From Pseudanabaena sp. M53BS1SP1A06MG (lineage in GTDB: Bacteria > Cyanobacteriota > Cyanobacteriia > Pseudanabaenales > Pseudanabaenaceae), in assembly GCA_020404105.1 (NCBI GenBank), contig JADBWH010000076.1, positions 1 through 64,000 of the forward strand: a stretch of 64,000 bases of DNA, written 5' to 3'. Of this stretch, positions 1 to 9,500 are shown in pieces (position 1 is the first letter of the stretch; each line of letters begins with the position of its first letter). The notes under the pieces are model-generated. The model was not told the origin of the DNA, did no database searches, and saw only the letters and a program-made list of their open reading frames with translations. Both the position numbers and the translations under genes were made by a program.

Positions 1-225
1 ACAAGCCAAAACTGCTCAAACTGCGGTAAGCAAGTTGTCAAAACATTGAGTCAGCGTACTCATCACTGTGGGCCTTGTGGCACTGTATTAGACCGTGACC
101 ACAATGCGGCTCTGAATATCTTAGCTATTGGTCTAAATAGGGTAGGGCATACCCAAATTCACGCCTGTGGAGAGTTCGACCTCTGCCAATTAGATGCAAG
201 TCTATCTGGCAAGTTGTCTCGCTGA
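1..225 (+). CDS. tnpB: TnpB (OrfB) RNA-guided nuclease/transposase-associated protein, C-terminal end only
   Basis: The window opens inside this gene: frame 1 is open from base 1 to a TGA at 223-225 (74 codons). It shows the TnpB zinc ribbon (CSNCG, then CGPCG 18 residues on) followed by LDRDHNAALNIL, whose Asp is the last catalytic residue of the RuvC fold in this family. TnpB proteins are the RNA-guided nucleases of IS200/IS605 and IS607 elements. The N-terminal three quarters lie outside the window, so intactness cannot be judged. The stop is followed directly by a right-end hairpin, as expected when tnpB is the last gene of the element. Confidence 0.9.
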   Translation, partial: TSQNCSNCGKQVVKTLSQRTHHCGPCGTVLDRDHNAALNILAIGLNRVGHTQIHACGEFDLCQLDASLSGKLSR

Positions 226-234
226 ATCAGGAAT

Positions 235-255
235 CCCCGTCACTTCAGTGCGGGG
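235..255 (+). mobile_element. IS200/IS605-type right-end hairpin, probable 3' part of the omega-RNA
   Basis: CCCCG (235-239) and CGGGG (251-255) pair, extended inward by CACT/AGTG with one bulged T at 240 and a 2-nt loop. It begins 9 bases after the TnpB stop and is followed by AGTGTCAA (256-263), a common right-end sequence of cyanobacterial IS605-type elements. In this family the guide (omega) RNA scaffold spans the end of tnpB and the right end, and the guide is the flanking DNA. If the element ends near 263, the guide would start near 264. The exact boundary is inferred. Confidence 0.75.
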
Positions 256-293
256 AGTGTCAACCATCACCACTCCTTACACACACTAATCCT

Positions 294-1064
294 ATGAATT
301 ACCATCTTGATAAATCATCAAAATTGCGACCTGTTGGCGGCTTATTCGTCGCGATCGCCCTAACTTTACCTTGGGGCGCGTTACCCAGTTCTGCCCAAAT
401 TATCCCTATAGAAACTAAGCCTAGTAAGACTACTTCGCCTGCACCCAGTAATCTACCCGCGTCAAAACTCCCATCAGATAAACCCAGCGATAAAGTAGCA
501 AATCCTAGCGACAACAAAAACGCTAGATTTAGCTGTCAAATGCGCGATGGAAAATATATCGTTGTCTACCAACCTAAAAGCCAACCACAAAAATATTTTC
601 CTTGGGCCGTACCTAGCGCAATGGGAGATAGCTGGTCGCCTGAGCGTCGTTGTAATGAAATTAGTCGCCGCCTTGAGTCCTATCGTCCCGATGGTTTGCT
701 AGAAATGCGAACTGGTACTGAAAATGGCTACAACATCATTTGTGCCACAACTGATAAAAATCCTGCTTGTCGCATTGTCTTAACAGTGCCCAATGGTCAA
801 GACCCGATCGCTACTCGCGATAAGGTCTTTGGTAATCTCATCACTGCTGATAGTGGGCAAGCCACCACTGCTGTAAATACTTACAGTGCTCGTAGTGGAA
901 CGCTTACCCTATCTGGTTTCGGTAAAGTTGGAGGACCAGGAGGGTTTATTGGGATAGTCCCTAGTAACTTACCTCGTGGGGTAGTTGGTCGTCCACTCGT
1001 TAAAGGTAATGGATTGTATCTAAAGCCCTACCTCGATCCTAGTGATGGTGGTACTGGTTCCTAG
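294..1064 (+). CDS. COP23 domain-containing secreted protein
   Basis: A 256-residue protein with a signal peptide (hydrophobic core about residues 16-31, likely cleavage after SSAQ at 35), a Pro/Ser/Lys-rich linker to about 78, then a domain resembling COP23, the circadian oscillating protein first described in cyanobacteria. Four cysteines (81, 120, 150, 159) and the RRCNEISRRLESY segment match the family pattern. COP23 proteins are membrane-associated or exported and have no established biochemical role. The gene stands alone and converges on pgk, with a strong hairpin between them. The ATG at 294 was chosen because it gives the complete signal peptide. Confidence 0.75.
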   Translation: MNYHLDKSSKLRPVGGLFVAIALTLPWGALPSSAQIIPIETKPSKTTSPAPSNLPASKLPSDKPSDKVANPSDNKNARFSCQMRDGKYIVVYQPKSQPQKYFPWAVPSAMGDSWSPERRCNEISRRLESYRPDGLLEMRTGTENGYNIICATTDKNPACRIVLTVPNGQDPIATRDKVFGNLITADSGQATTAVNTYSARSGTLTLSGFGKVGGPGGFIGIVPSNLPRGVVGRPLVKGNGLYLKPYLDPSDGGTGS

Positions 1065-1122
1065 TTTAAGAACTAGCAATTTCACAGACGGCACAAGACT
1101 AAATATTGATAATTTCTGTTAC

Positions 1123-1155
1123 ATCAACAAGGGGCGCAAAGCGCCCCTTGTTGAT
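1123..1155. terminator. Perfect 15-bp hairpin between convergent genes
   Basis: The arms 1123-1137 and 1141-1155 pair perfectly around an AAA loop, with a GC-rich core GGGGCGC/GCGCCCC. It sits between the COP23 gene (plus) and pgk (minus) and could end transcription from either side. No long T-run follows on the plus strand, so it may act as an RNA-stabilising stem. Confidence 0.6.
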
Positions 1156-1159
1156 GGTT

Positions 1160-1252
1160 TAGGACTTACGCAAACCGAACGAATTTATTAGGCTTGAGGT
1201 AGATGTGGTGCGGGCGAAGCCCGCACCACATCTACCCAATGCGTAAGTCCTA
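1160..1252. repeat. MITE family A, copy 1 (93 bp)
   Basis: The terminal inverted repeats taggacttacgca (1160-1172) and tgcgtaagtccta (1240-1252) are perfect over 13 bp. Inside is an 18-bp perfect stem (1198-1215 with 1219-1236, loop GAA) with core gcgggc/gcccgc. The same 93-bp structure recurs at 17782-17874 and, inverted and slightly decayed, at 22376-22465. TA at both outer ends fits TA target duplication by an IS630/Tc1-mariner-type transposase (inference). It has no coding capacity. Confidence 0.85.
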
Positions 1253-1262
1253 TGTTTGTTAT

Positions 1263-2465
1263 TTAAGCTTCGTTCAAAGCAGCAATACCAGGGAGGATTT
1301 TGCCTTCGAGCAATTCTAAGCTTGCACCACCACCAGTAGAGATGTGGCTCATCTTTTCAGCAACGCCAACCTTCTCAACTGCGGCTACAGAGTCACCACC
1401 ACCGATGATCGTGATTGTGCCTTTGCCAGTCAAGTCAGCAAGGGTGTGGGCGATCGCTTCCGTACCAACAGCAAACTTATCAAATTCAAATACACCCATA
1501 GGACCATTCCATATTACGGATTTGCAATCTGCAAGCGCTTCTTGGAATACCTTAACGGAGTCAGGTCCAATATCCAAGCCCATCCAACCATCGGGAATAG
1601 CGTTAATGCTAACGGTTTGAGAATTAGCATCTGGTTTGAAGTTGTCGGCAACTACTACATCGGTAGGTAGCAAGAACTTTACACCACGTTCTGCGGCTTT
1701 CTTTTCGAGAGCGCGAGCGAGATCGAGCTTATCTTCTTCAACGAGGGACTTACCAACGCTTAATCCACGAGCCTTGTAGAAAGTGAAGATCATGCCGCCA
1801 CCGATTAGAAGTACATCGACCTTATCAAGTAAGGTTTCGATAACGCCGATCTTGCTGGAAACTTTGGAACCACCAACGATCGCGGCGAGAGGGCGCTGAG
1901 GATTGTCGATCGCGCCACTGAGGTATTGCAATTCCTTGTCGAGCAAGAAGCCTGCAACTGATGTGCTGATATACTTGGTTACGCCTTCAGTTGAAGCATG
2001 GGCTCGGTGAGCAGTTCCAAAAGCATCATTTACATAGATATCAGCCAAGGAAGCCAACTTTTTAGCAAATTCAGGATCGTTCTTTTCTTCTTCAGGATAG
2101 AAGCGAACATTTTCTAGCAAAGCTACATCACCATTTTTGAGGGCATTAACTTGAGCTGCAACCTCATCACCGATAGAATCATCGGTTTTGACTACAGGCT
2201 TACCGATCAATTCTGACAAACGCACAGCAACAGAATTTAAACGAAGCCCTTCGGTAATACCTTTGGGTCTACCGAAGTGACTGGTGAGAATTACGCGAGC
2301 CCCAGCATCAGTTAAATAATTAATTGTTGGCAAAGCTGCGCGAATACGAGTATCATCTGTAATTTTGCCAGTTTCATCTTGAGGAACGTTGAAATCGACT
2401 CTGACTAATACTTTTTTGCCAGATAGATCAGCCGCAGTCAAGTTTGTTAGATTCTTTTTTGCCAT
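1263..2465 (-). CDS. pgk: Phosphoglycerate kinase
   Basis: A 400-residue protein of normal length. It interconverts 1,3-bisphosphoglycerate plus ADP with 3-phosphoglycerate plus ATP; in cyanobacteria the reverse direction also serves the Calvin cycle. Visible signatures are [12 protein letters not shown] near residues 17-28 (substrate loop), the hinge [16 protein letters not shown] near 198-213, and the C-terminal nucleotide-binding segment [13 protein letters not shown] followed by [14 protein letters not shown]. The gene is monocistronic in appearance: a decayed repeat region lies upstream and a hairpin plus family A MITE lie downstream. Confidence 0.98.
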   Translation of the reverse strand: MAKKNLTNLTAADLSGKKVLVRVDFNVPQDETGKITDDTRIRAALPTINYLTDAGARVILTSHFGRPKGITEGLRLNSVAVRLSELIGKPVVKTDDSIGDEVAAQVNALKNGDVALLENVRFYPEEEKNDPEFAKKLASLADIYVNDAFGTAHRAHASTEGVTKYISTSVAGFLLDKELQYLSGAIDNPQRPLAAIVGGSKVSSKIGVIETLLDKVDVLLIGGGMIFTFYKARGLSVGKSLVEEDKLDLARALEKKAAERGVKFLLPTDVVVADNFKPDANSQTVSINAIPDGWMGLDIGPDSVKVFQEALADCKSVIWNGPMGVFEFDKFAVGTEAIAHTLADLTGKGTITIIGGGDSVAAVEKVGVAEKMSHISTGGGASLELLEGKILPGIAALNEA

Positions 2466-2595
2466 AAAAATTTAAGTTTTGAGTATATAAAGTTGTTTTT
2501 TTTACAAAGTTTTAATAATTTTACACAAATCTGTCCACTTCAAACTCATGAGTAAAAATACTTATTCCTAGATAGGGGATTATTTGATGACTGCT

Positions 2596-2846
2596 TGAGC
2601 CAGTTCGCGGGTTAAGTTTGAAAATTTTATAATCCCAGATAGTTAAAAGCTTTGCTAAATTGGGCTTTTAATTATCTGAGAGAGTTTTTGCATGGTAAAA
2701 CCTCTCTCAAAGCATGTTTTAAATGAAAGTGTGTTGAGATTTTGGTAGTACAGAAAATTCAAAAAAATGATGATTCAGGATGCTTTCAAAAAATTTTCTG
2801 GGTTTTAAGTTCAGAGCCAAGAGTTGTATCCTGAACTCGCGTTACC
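2596..2846. repeat. Decayed copy of MITE family B
   Basis: The stretch 2596-2712 aligns by eye with the 145-bp family B repeat: a degenerate GTTCG..GGGTTAAG end, AAATTTTA, a remnant of the AAAAG..TTGCTA..CTTTTA hairpin, then GAGAGAG/CTCTCTC and AGCATGTTTTAAA. A matching opposite end (CCTGAACTCGCGTTA, about 2830-2844) lies some 100 bp farther on, so the copy appears interrupted or enlarged. The TTA at 2842-2844 is the stop codon (TAA) of the CheA-like gene. Confidence 0.55.
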
Positions 2847-5800
2847 TAGAAATGATCTCTTGTAATGTTTTAATTAATTCTTGCTCCCGATATGGCTTAC
2901 TAAAATAAGCATTAGCACCAAGTTCTAATGCGAGCTTTTGATCATTTTCATTGTTACGAGCTGTAAGTACTACAATCGGCAAATTATGCAATTCTGCATC
3001 AGAACGAATGCTAGATATGAGCTTAAACCCATCCATTTGAGGCATCTCCAAATCTGTAATCACAATATCAATATCTAGTTTGTCTTTGAGTCGCTCTTTG
3101 AGAAAGGCGTTTGCAGCTTTACCGTCATGTACCTGCTCAGTGAGAAAACCTGATTTGGCTAAGGTCATGGCAAGATAGCGGCTCACATTAGCTGAGGACT
3201 CAACTATCAGTACCTTAGGCTGGATAGACAATCTTTTCTGACCATCAGGTAAATCACTCATAAAAATGCCAGAGCTTTCGAGATTTTCTGGCTCAGGGGT
3301 TTGGCTAAAAGGAAGTACAGGGTTCTTTAAAAATTCTGATATATCAGAATCGTTAGATTGATCATTAAAGGTGAAGAAATCCGATAAACTTTTCAAATTA
3401 TTTTGCTGAGGGGAATTGTCCTGTAAATCTGGAAAACTAGTATGGGCTGATTGTAAGTCAAATACATTGAAATTAGGGTGTGATGGCAAGCATTGATTAA
3501 CTAATTCAGCCTGATTAATTAAAGCTACAGCCTGACTATTCCATAGAACTACGGCTCCACTAAAGAGCGTTGGCAGGGCAATATCTCCTTTAATTTGATG
3601 AAATGTCGCTTCCTGTTCATACCAACAACCATCGGTTTTCAGTGCAAACAAATTATGATCGTGCTGAATAATTAGGTATGAAGGGAGAGCGATCGCAGGT
3701 CTGTGGCTCAATATTTGATTAGTACTAAATGGTACATTCTTTTGATAGGAATTACGTTGACAATTGATCTTGAGAAGAGAATTGAGGCGAACAATTGGCA
3801 CAACATGATTATTCCATACTAGAGTCTGTTGCTCTTCATTTATATTAGTTTCTTCTTCACTTATGTGAACAACTTCACGAATGCATTTACTGGCGATCGC
3901 TAAACACATTTGATCAATTTCAATTAGTAATACACTAAGTAAGGAAACCGTAATTGGCAAAGTTACAGTTACTTGATTACCTTGACCTGAATGTGATTTA
4001 ATGGAAATACTTCCTCCAATATCCCACAAACTCTTGCGGATATTGCTTAAATTCATAATAGTTTCTGAATGAAAAATATTACTCGCCTGATTATCAAAGC
4101 CTCGCCCATCATCACTTATTTTAATAATTGTTTGATCATCGGTTTGAGTGGCGTTAATTTCAATTTTGCCTTGTAATGTTTTGCCTACTTGATGACGCTC
4201 ACTGGTCGTCTCTATACTATACTCAAAAGCATTCCGAAGTAATATTTCAAGAGTGTCACCTACTAGAACTGCAATTTCTCGCTCTATCCCAATTCCAGAG
4301 CCTTGGACAATTAATTCAACTTGCTTCCCATGCTCTAAGGACAACTCATGTAAGATCCTTGGAAACTTGCTAACCAAACTAGATATTGGGAATTTAAGAG
4401 CTTGACGAAAGTTTTTTCTTAAATTACAAACATCATGACTCATTGCATAGGATTGTTTTTCAGTATGCTCAAGGAGGCAAGTAATCAGTTTTAATGTATT
4501 TTGTAAAGTGACGATCGCATTTTGATTGTCATCAACTTGTGGATCAAACACTTGCAATTGTTTTTGTGCTTTGTGAGATAAAGCAAGTATTTCACTTAAA
4601 TAAACATCTAGATTTGTCTTCCTTACCAACAATTCCTCGGATAAATCTTCCCAATGCTCTAAAAAATTAATAGGAACCCGAATATTAGCCTCATGATTAT
4701 CAGTGTTTGTTAGATGCGTATCTAATTGCTTAATAATTCCTGAATCTTCATTGGCATGTAAATCTATCTTGAGATCTGTTGTCATCTTTAGAGATAAAGG
4801 TGAAATATCCCCAAGATAATTATCAATAGCCGTATAACCATTCAATGCTGGAAATTCAATTTCTTGATAATGACTATCTACTAAAGCCGAATCAGCAGTA
4901 CTAGGGATAGATCTTTTCTGATAAATTGGAGATTCTTCTATGGTAGTATCCACATCTGAGCTAGAAAAATCCTGAGATTTAAGTATATCTTGCCAGAGTA
5001 AGCCACTCTCTACTTGTGACGAATCTACTAAACTACTAATCTGATTTTGAGACTGATCTTCTAATTTTTCTGATTTTTCTACTTGCTGTGGATTTTCTAG
5101 AAAATCTAAAGGATTCATAGACTCTAAAGAATTCCAAAATGCAACTTCGTCATCATCTAATGGAAATCTTTCAAAAAAACTATCAGCGATATCGTCATCT
5201 ATGTCATCAATAAGGTCGCGATTATCATCAGATAAGGAAAAAGTTTGACTTGATATTTTTGCAGATTCGTCGTGATTTTCTAGAAGATCCTCATTATGAG
5301 TGTTTAACTCTTTCAAAGACTGCGATTCTTCAAACTGATGCCAATGATTATCTAATTCTTCTTCCGCACTTCCCCGATTCCCCTCCTGTAGTGTAGTCTC
5401 ATCTTCATTTTCTAATAGGTCATTGGTATTAGTTAATGGAAAAATATTCTTAAGTAATTCTGGCATTGGTAATCTTTGACTTCTTAAATTAATTAGATTG
5501 TCAAAATGAGTATCTAAGTCACTTTCTCCATTTTCCAAGTTACCTATCTGTAGTGCAGTCTCATCTTCATTTTCCAATAGGTTATTGGTATTAGTTAATG
5601 GAAAAATATCCTTAAGTAATTCTGGCATTGGTAATCTTTGACTTCTTAAATTAATTAGATTGTCAAAATGAGTGTCAAAATCTTCGGATATTGCTGATAC
5701 TTCCTGATTGAATTCAATATGTGTGATTTCATCACTAGCAACTTGAGATAAGTCATGTTTAAGTTCTAAAGATGACTGAAATATCTCCATCCGAGATTCA

Positions 5801-6483
5801 TCTAAATCTTGTCGCAGCTTATCTAAATCTCCTAATTGTAACGAAAAGAATGTATCCGTACTCTCTGTTTGATCTATTTGATTGAAAGAAAGAAAATCAT
5901 CAAATCTTTTGATTTTGCTATCTTTTACATCAAGTGAATGTAAATCATCGAAGGCATCATTTAAATTATATGGTAAGTTTAGCGAATCAATATTTTGTTC
6001 ATTAATCTCGTTACTATTATATTGATTAGAAATTATAGAACTTGTATGGTCGTCGAATCCCTGCATTTTAGTAGCTAAACTAGCATTTATTTGTGTAAAC
6101 AAATTGTTTTGTAAGTCAATCCAGTTAGGATTAGATTCTGTCTCGAAGCAATATTCATTAATGATTTGGCGCAGTAAAGTGATTACTTCAATCAGCAATT
6201 CTTTAAGAGTCTGGTTAATTAAATCTGGTCGAGCATCTAACACCTTAATCACATCATCAAAGTGATTGGTGACACTTGTAAAAACAGGGCTTTGTCTATA
6301 AAAATTTGCCTTCCTAGCAGAGTCACTAAGCAATCTATATGTTTTACATACTTGCCCAATCTGCTGATTAAAATTTGACAGTCTAGGATCTAGTTCTAAA
6401 ATTTGCTTTTCTAGATCACTAGTATAAAGTTGGGCTTCTTTAGAAAAGATTTGCTTGTTTTGTTGTGATACTTTTTCAATCAT
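2842..6483 (-). CDS. CheA-like hybrid histidine kinase/response regulator without visible HPt histidine
   Basis: A 1213-residue protein of the CheA/PilL type. Order seen: an N-terminal helical region (1-120) where CheA proteins carry an HPt domain, but with no H-x-x-K-G motif; a long acidic Ser/Asn/Gln-rich linker (about 130-600) containing a near-identical 54-residue tandem duplication; an ATPase domain with LRNAFEYS near 750 (N box), DDGRG near 790 (G1) and GQGNQVTVTLP; a CheW-like domain (about 850-1000); and a C-terminal receiver with TDLEMPQMDG near 1145. It presumably phosphorylates a separate HPt protein or is controlled through its receiver. It lies 77 bp downstream of the chemoreceptor gene, probably co-transcribed. 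Its stop codon lies in a decayed MITE end. Confidence 0.85.
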   Translation of the reverse strand: MIEKVSQQNKQIFSKEAQLYTSDLEKQILELDPRLSNFNQQIGQVCKTYRLLSDSARKANFYRQSPVFTSVTNHFDDVIKVLDARPDLINQTLKELLIEVITLLRQIINEYCFETESNPNWIDLQNNLFTQINASLATKMQGFDDHTSSIISNQYNSNEINEQNIDSLNLPYNLNDAFDDLHSLDVKDSKIKRFDDFLSFNQIDQTESTDTFFSLQLGDLDKLRQDLDESRMEIFQSSLELKHDLSQVASDEITHIEFNQEVSAISEDFDTHFDNLINLRSQRLPMPELLKDIFPLTNTNNLLENEDETALQIGNLENGESDLDTHFDNLINLRSQRLPMPELLKNIFPLTNTNDLLENEDETTLQEGNRGSAEEELDNHWHQFEESQSLKELNTHNEDLLENHDESAKISSQTFSLSDDNRDLIDDIDDDIADSFFERFPLDDDEVAFWNSLESMNPLDFLENPQQVEKSEKLEDQSQNQISSLVDSSQVESGLLWQDILKSQDFSSSDVDTTIEESPIYQKRSIPSTADSALVDSHYQEIEFPALNGYTAIDNYLGDISPLSLKMTTDLKIDLHANEDSGIIKQLDTHLTNTDNHEANIRVPINFLEHWEDLSEELLVRKTNLDVYLSEILALSHKAQKQLQVFDPQVDDNQNAIVTLQNTLKLITCLLEHTEKQSYAMSHDVCNLRKNFRQALKFPISSLVSKFPRILHELSLEHGKQVELIVQGSGIGIEREIAVLVGDTLEILLRNAFEYSIETTSERHQVGKTLQGKIEINATQTDDQTIIKISDDGRGFDNQASNIFHSETIMNLSNIRKSLWDIGGSISIKSHSGQGNQVTVTLPITVSLLSVLLIEIDQMCLAIASKCIREVVHISEEETNINEEQQTLVWNNHVVPIVRLNSLLKINCQRNSYQKNVPFSTNQILSHRPAIALPSYLIIQHDHNLFALKTDGCWYEQEATFHQIKGDIALPTLFSGAVVLWNSQAVALINQAELVNQCLPSHPNFNVFDLQSAHTSFPDLQDNSPQQNNLKSLSDFFTFNDQSNDSDISEFLKNPVLPFSQTPEPENLESSGIFMSDLPDGQKRLSIQPKVLIVESSANVSRYLAMTLAKSGFLTEQVHDGKAANAFLKERLKDKLDIDIVITDLEMPQMDGFKLISSIRSDAELHNLPIVVLTARNNENDQKLALELGANAYFSKPYREQELIKTLQEIISR

Positions 6484-6560
6484 TTCAGGAGTCGTTATAT
6501 TTAGCTCTATTGAACTTTTTCTCTTGATGCTTGATGTCGATGTCTAGCTTTAATAATTTA

Positions 6561-9500
6561 TCAAGTCTTAAATTTAGTCAAAGCTTGTAGTAAGTCTCCA
6601 GAACATCCTTTGGTTGTCTTAAAGAACTTCGATACTTCCAAAGAAGCAGCTAGATTCCTTTTGGCAATGTGAGAGATATCCTTCATTAAGTTGGCAACAC
6701 CTTCAGATGTTTGTACTTGTGAAATTGTAGCATCGGAAATTGACGATGCTAACTCCTCAATCTGCTGGGAAATATGAGAGATTTGCAACAGGCTATCTTT
6801 TGCTGAGGTCGCCAATTGGACGCTCTCGGCAGCTTGACTGCTACCAGAAGCAACTGCTGTCATGACAGCACTGGTCTCAATTTGAATACTACTTAGTAAA
6901 CCTTCGACTTCTTTGGTAGCTGCTACAGAACGTGCTGCTAATTCCCCTACCTCTTCTGCAACTATCGCAAATCCATTACCCATGTCTCCAGAACGAGAGG
7001 ATTCAAGAGATGCATTAATCGCCAGAAAATTAGTCTTAATCGCTATTTCATTAATTGCAGAGATTGCTTTGGCAATCTTTTGTGAAACTTCACCTAAATG
7101 CTTGACCCGCTTGGCAGTGTTGACAACAGTACCTTGCAATTCACCGACTTTTGTCATCACCGCATCAATAGAGCGATCGCTTTCAGAAAGCTTTTCTGCA
7201 AATATTTGTGACGATTTCAGTACATTCTGGCTGATGGTTGTGATGGAGTTAGCTGATATCTTTGCCATTTGCACTGTATTTAGCGATCTCGTCACCGTAT
7301 CGATCTGTCTCTGAGAAACACTTGTGAGACTGGCGATCGCCTGTTCATTTTGCCCAAGTGATAAATTAACTTGACTAGCAGAGGATTTAACTTGCATAAC
7401 AATATTTAGCAATCCACGGATGACATCATCAAAGAAAGTAGGTACATTATTGAGGTTACCATCAATGGATTTGGTCGAAACAGTCAAATCACCATCAGCT
7501 AAAGCCTGAACATCTTTTAGCATTTGCACTAGTTGCGCCTGTAGATCAGCTTTCTGTTGACGAAAGTTCGCAACCTCGGCATTACGTTGTACCATTTCCT
7601 GCCGAATTTTTTTACCTAATTTCATGATATTTAGATCGGATATATCGTCATCTTTAATTTCTTGCTTTTCTTCTCTTGCAAGCTTAGATAAAACTTTGAA
7701 CATTTTAACTACTTGCGATTGGAGCCTTTTTCTTTCCTGCTCTTGCTTTTGCATCATTACTTGGAACTGCCCAGACATGTTATTGATGCTTAAGGAAATA
7801 TCGGCTAATTCATCATTACCTTCTACACTGAGGCTCCTCAAACTAGTATGAGTATTGCCTTGACTGAGATCTCTTAAGGCTGTGCGAATATCCTTGAGTT
7901 TGTTACTTAATCGACGTGATAGAGCATAGGAAATTGTGGCTACCAGCAAAGGTGTCGTGGCGATGCCAATGCCGATTACCAGCAATAGATTTTGATGACC
8001 TGAGATGGCTGTGGATTTATCGATAGTGGTGACTATATCCCAAGCCATTCCATAGCTTTGCATATTTGACACAGTGGCATAGGCAAGAATTAGGGGATTG
8101 CGATCGCCTTTCACAATTTCGGGAAGATCATTAGATACCAATGAACGTAAGCTTGGAAGTATAGCAAAATCTGTTAATGCATCCTCACCAAGCGTCACAG
8201 TTTGAGAACTGGCAATATATTTGTTCGAATTGTCAATTAAATAGAAATTGCTCTTTCCATTACTATATTTATTGCTGCTTAATTCACTTACCAAGGATTT
8301 TATAGGAATTTCAACCTGTAAAATCAAGCCTATCTTTTGAGAAACTGAACTCTTAAGAGATGTCACTGCATACAAAGAAGCGCCATCTTTTACAGCTACA
8401 GGATCGCTAATTAAAACGTTGTCAGATGTCGTCGCTTTATTGAGAAGATTAGGATTAATTGTTTGGAGTATTTTAGATTTATTGGACTGAGCCAACAGTT
8501 CTCCATTGGTGCTAAATATCGCAATGCTCGTATACTGGGGATAGGCTTGACTATAGAGATTTAGGCGATTAGTTAGGAGTTGCTTGTATTGACGCTGTTG
8601 GTTGATCGGCAAGGAGGCTAATAGCTTCAGCGTCCTATTCGGTTCTGATAGATTCGGAGTAATAGGCAAATCTTGTAGAGTATTTTGCCCTACCTCTGCT
8701 GATACCAACAATGTCTTGAGTACTCCGACATCACTAGCTTGTTTGTGCAAGAAATTTTCAGTTATTTTCGCAAGTGTGATCGCTTCCGACTGTTGTGCCT
8801 GTTTGACCTTTGCTAATAGTAGACTATCCCCAACTTTGTATGCTGTTCCCCCTAAAATTAACGCAGGAATAGTAGCAACTAAAGCGCCCCATAAAGTGAT
8901 TTTTTGACCTACTGTAGAAAACTTTAGAGAAAATTTCAGCATATCTTCTATAGCGAACGCTGAAGCTGAGGAGTTAGCAGACTTATTGCTCACAATCTCC
9001 TCAGGATTCCTTTGTTCATTAGCAGCTATGAATGCTTCAGATTCTAAAGGTGGAAATTTAACTTGATTTTTTATCTTTTTGTTCTTCCCAGTCTTTCCAT
9101 CTTGGGACTTATTATTTTGGAGAGTAGCGATCGTGTCCTGCAAAACTGATGATGGTGCGAGAGGATTAGTAGACCATTCCATTGTCTTGTCACTGAAAAT
9201 CAATGTCTCACTGGAATGCTCTTCAGGCATGATGACTTGTTGCTGTTTATTCAATAGAGAGGCGATCACAGGTGGTGGTGGCACTACTCCATTGCTAATT
9301 TTGATGGCATTTTGTGGCTTAGATACGCTGACATTATTCGGAACGTTCCCATTAGAATCTAATAGAAGAGTTTGATCCTCACTGCTCTCAGCTAAATCAG
9401 AATTAGATGCGATTCCATTATCTGCCAGACGACTTGTCCCCAAGATTGCATTAACTTGAGGGTACATAACTTGGGGAATTTTTTGTTGCGAAGATGGCTC

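Noticed and set aside
264-293. accactccttacacac considered as a Yfr1-like small RNA core
   Set aside because: Only loosely resembles the ACTCCTCACAC core and lacks the flanking stems; it lies in the flank of the IS605-type element.
6913-7314. 133-codon plus-strand frame inside the chemoreceptor gene
   Set aside because: Exact shadow of the conserved MCP signalling domain on the other strand; no start signal or family pattern.
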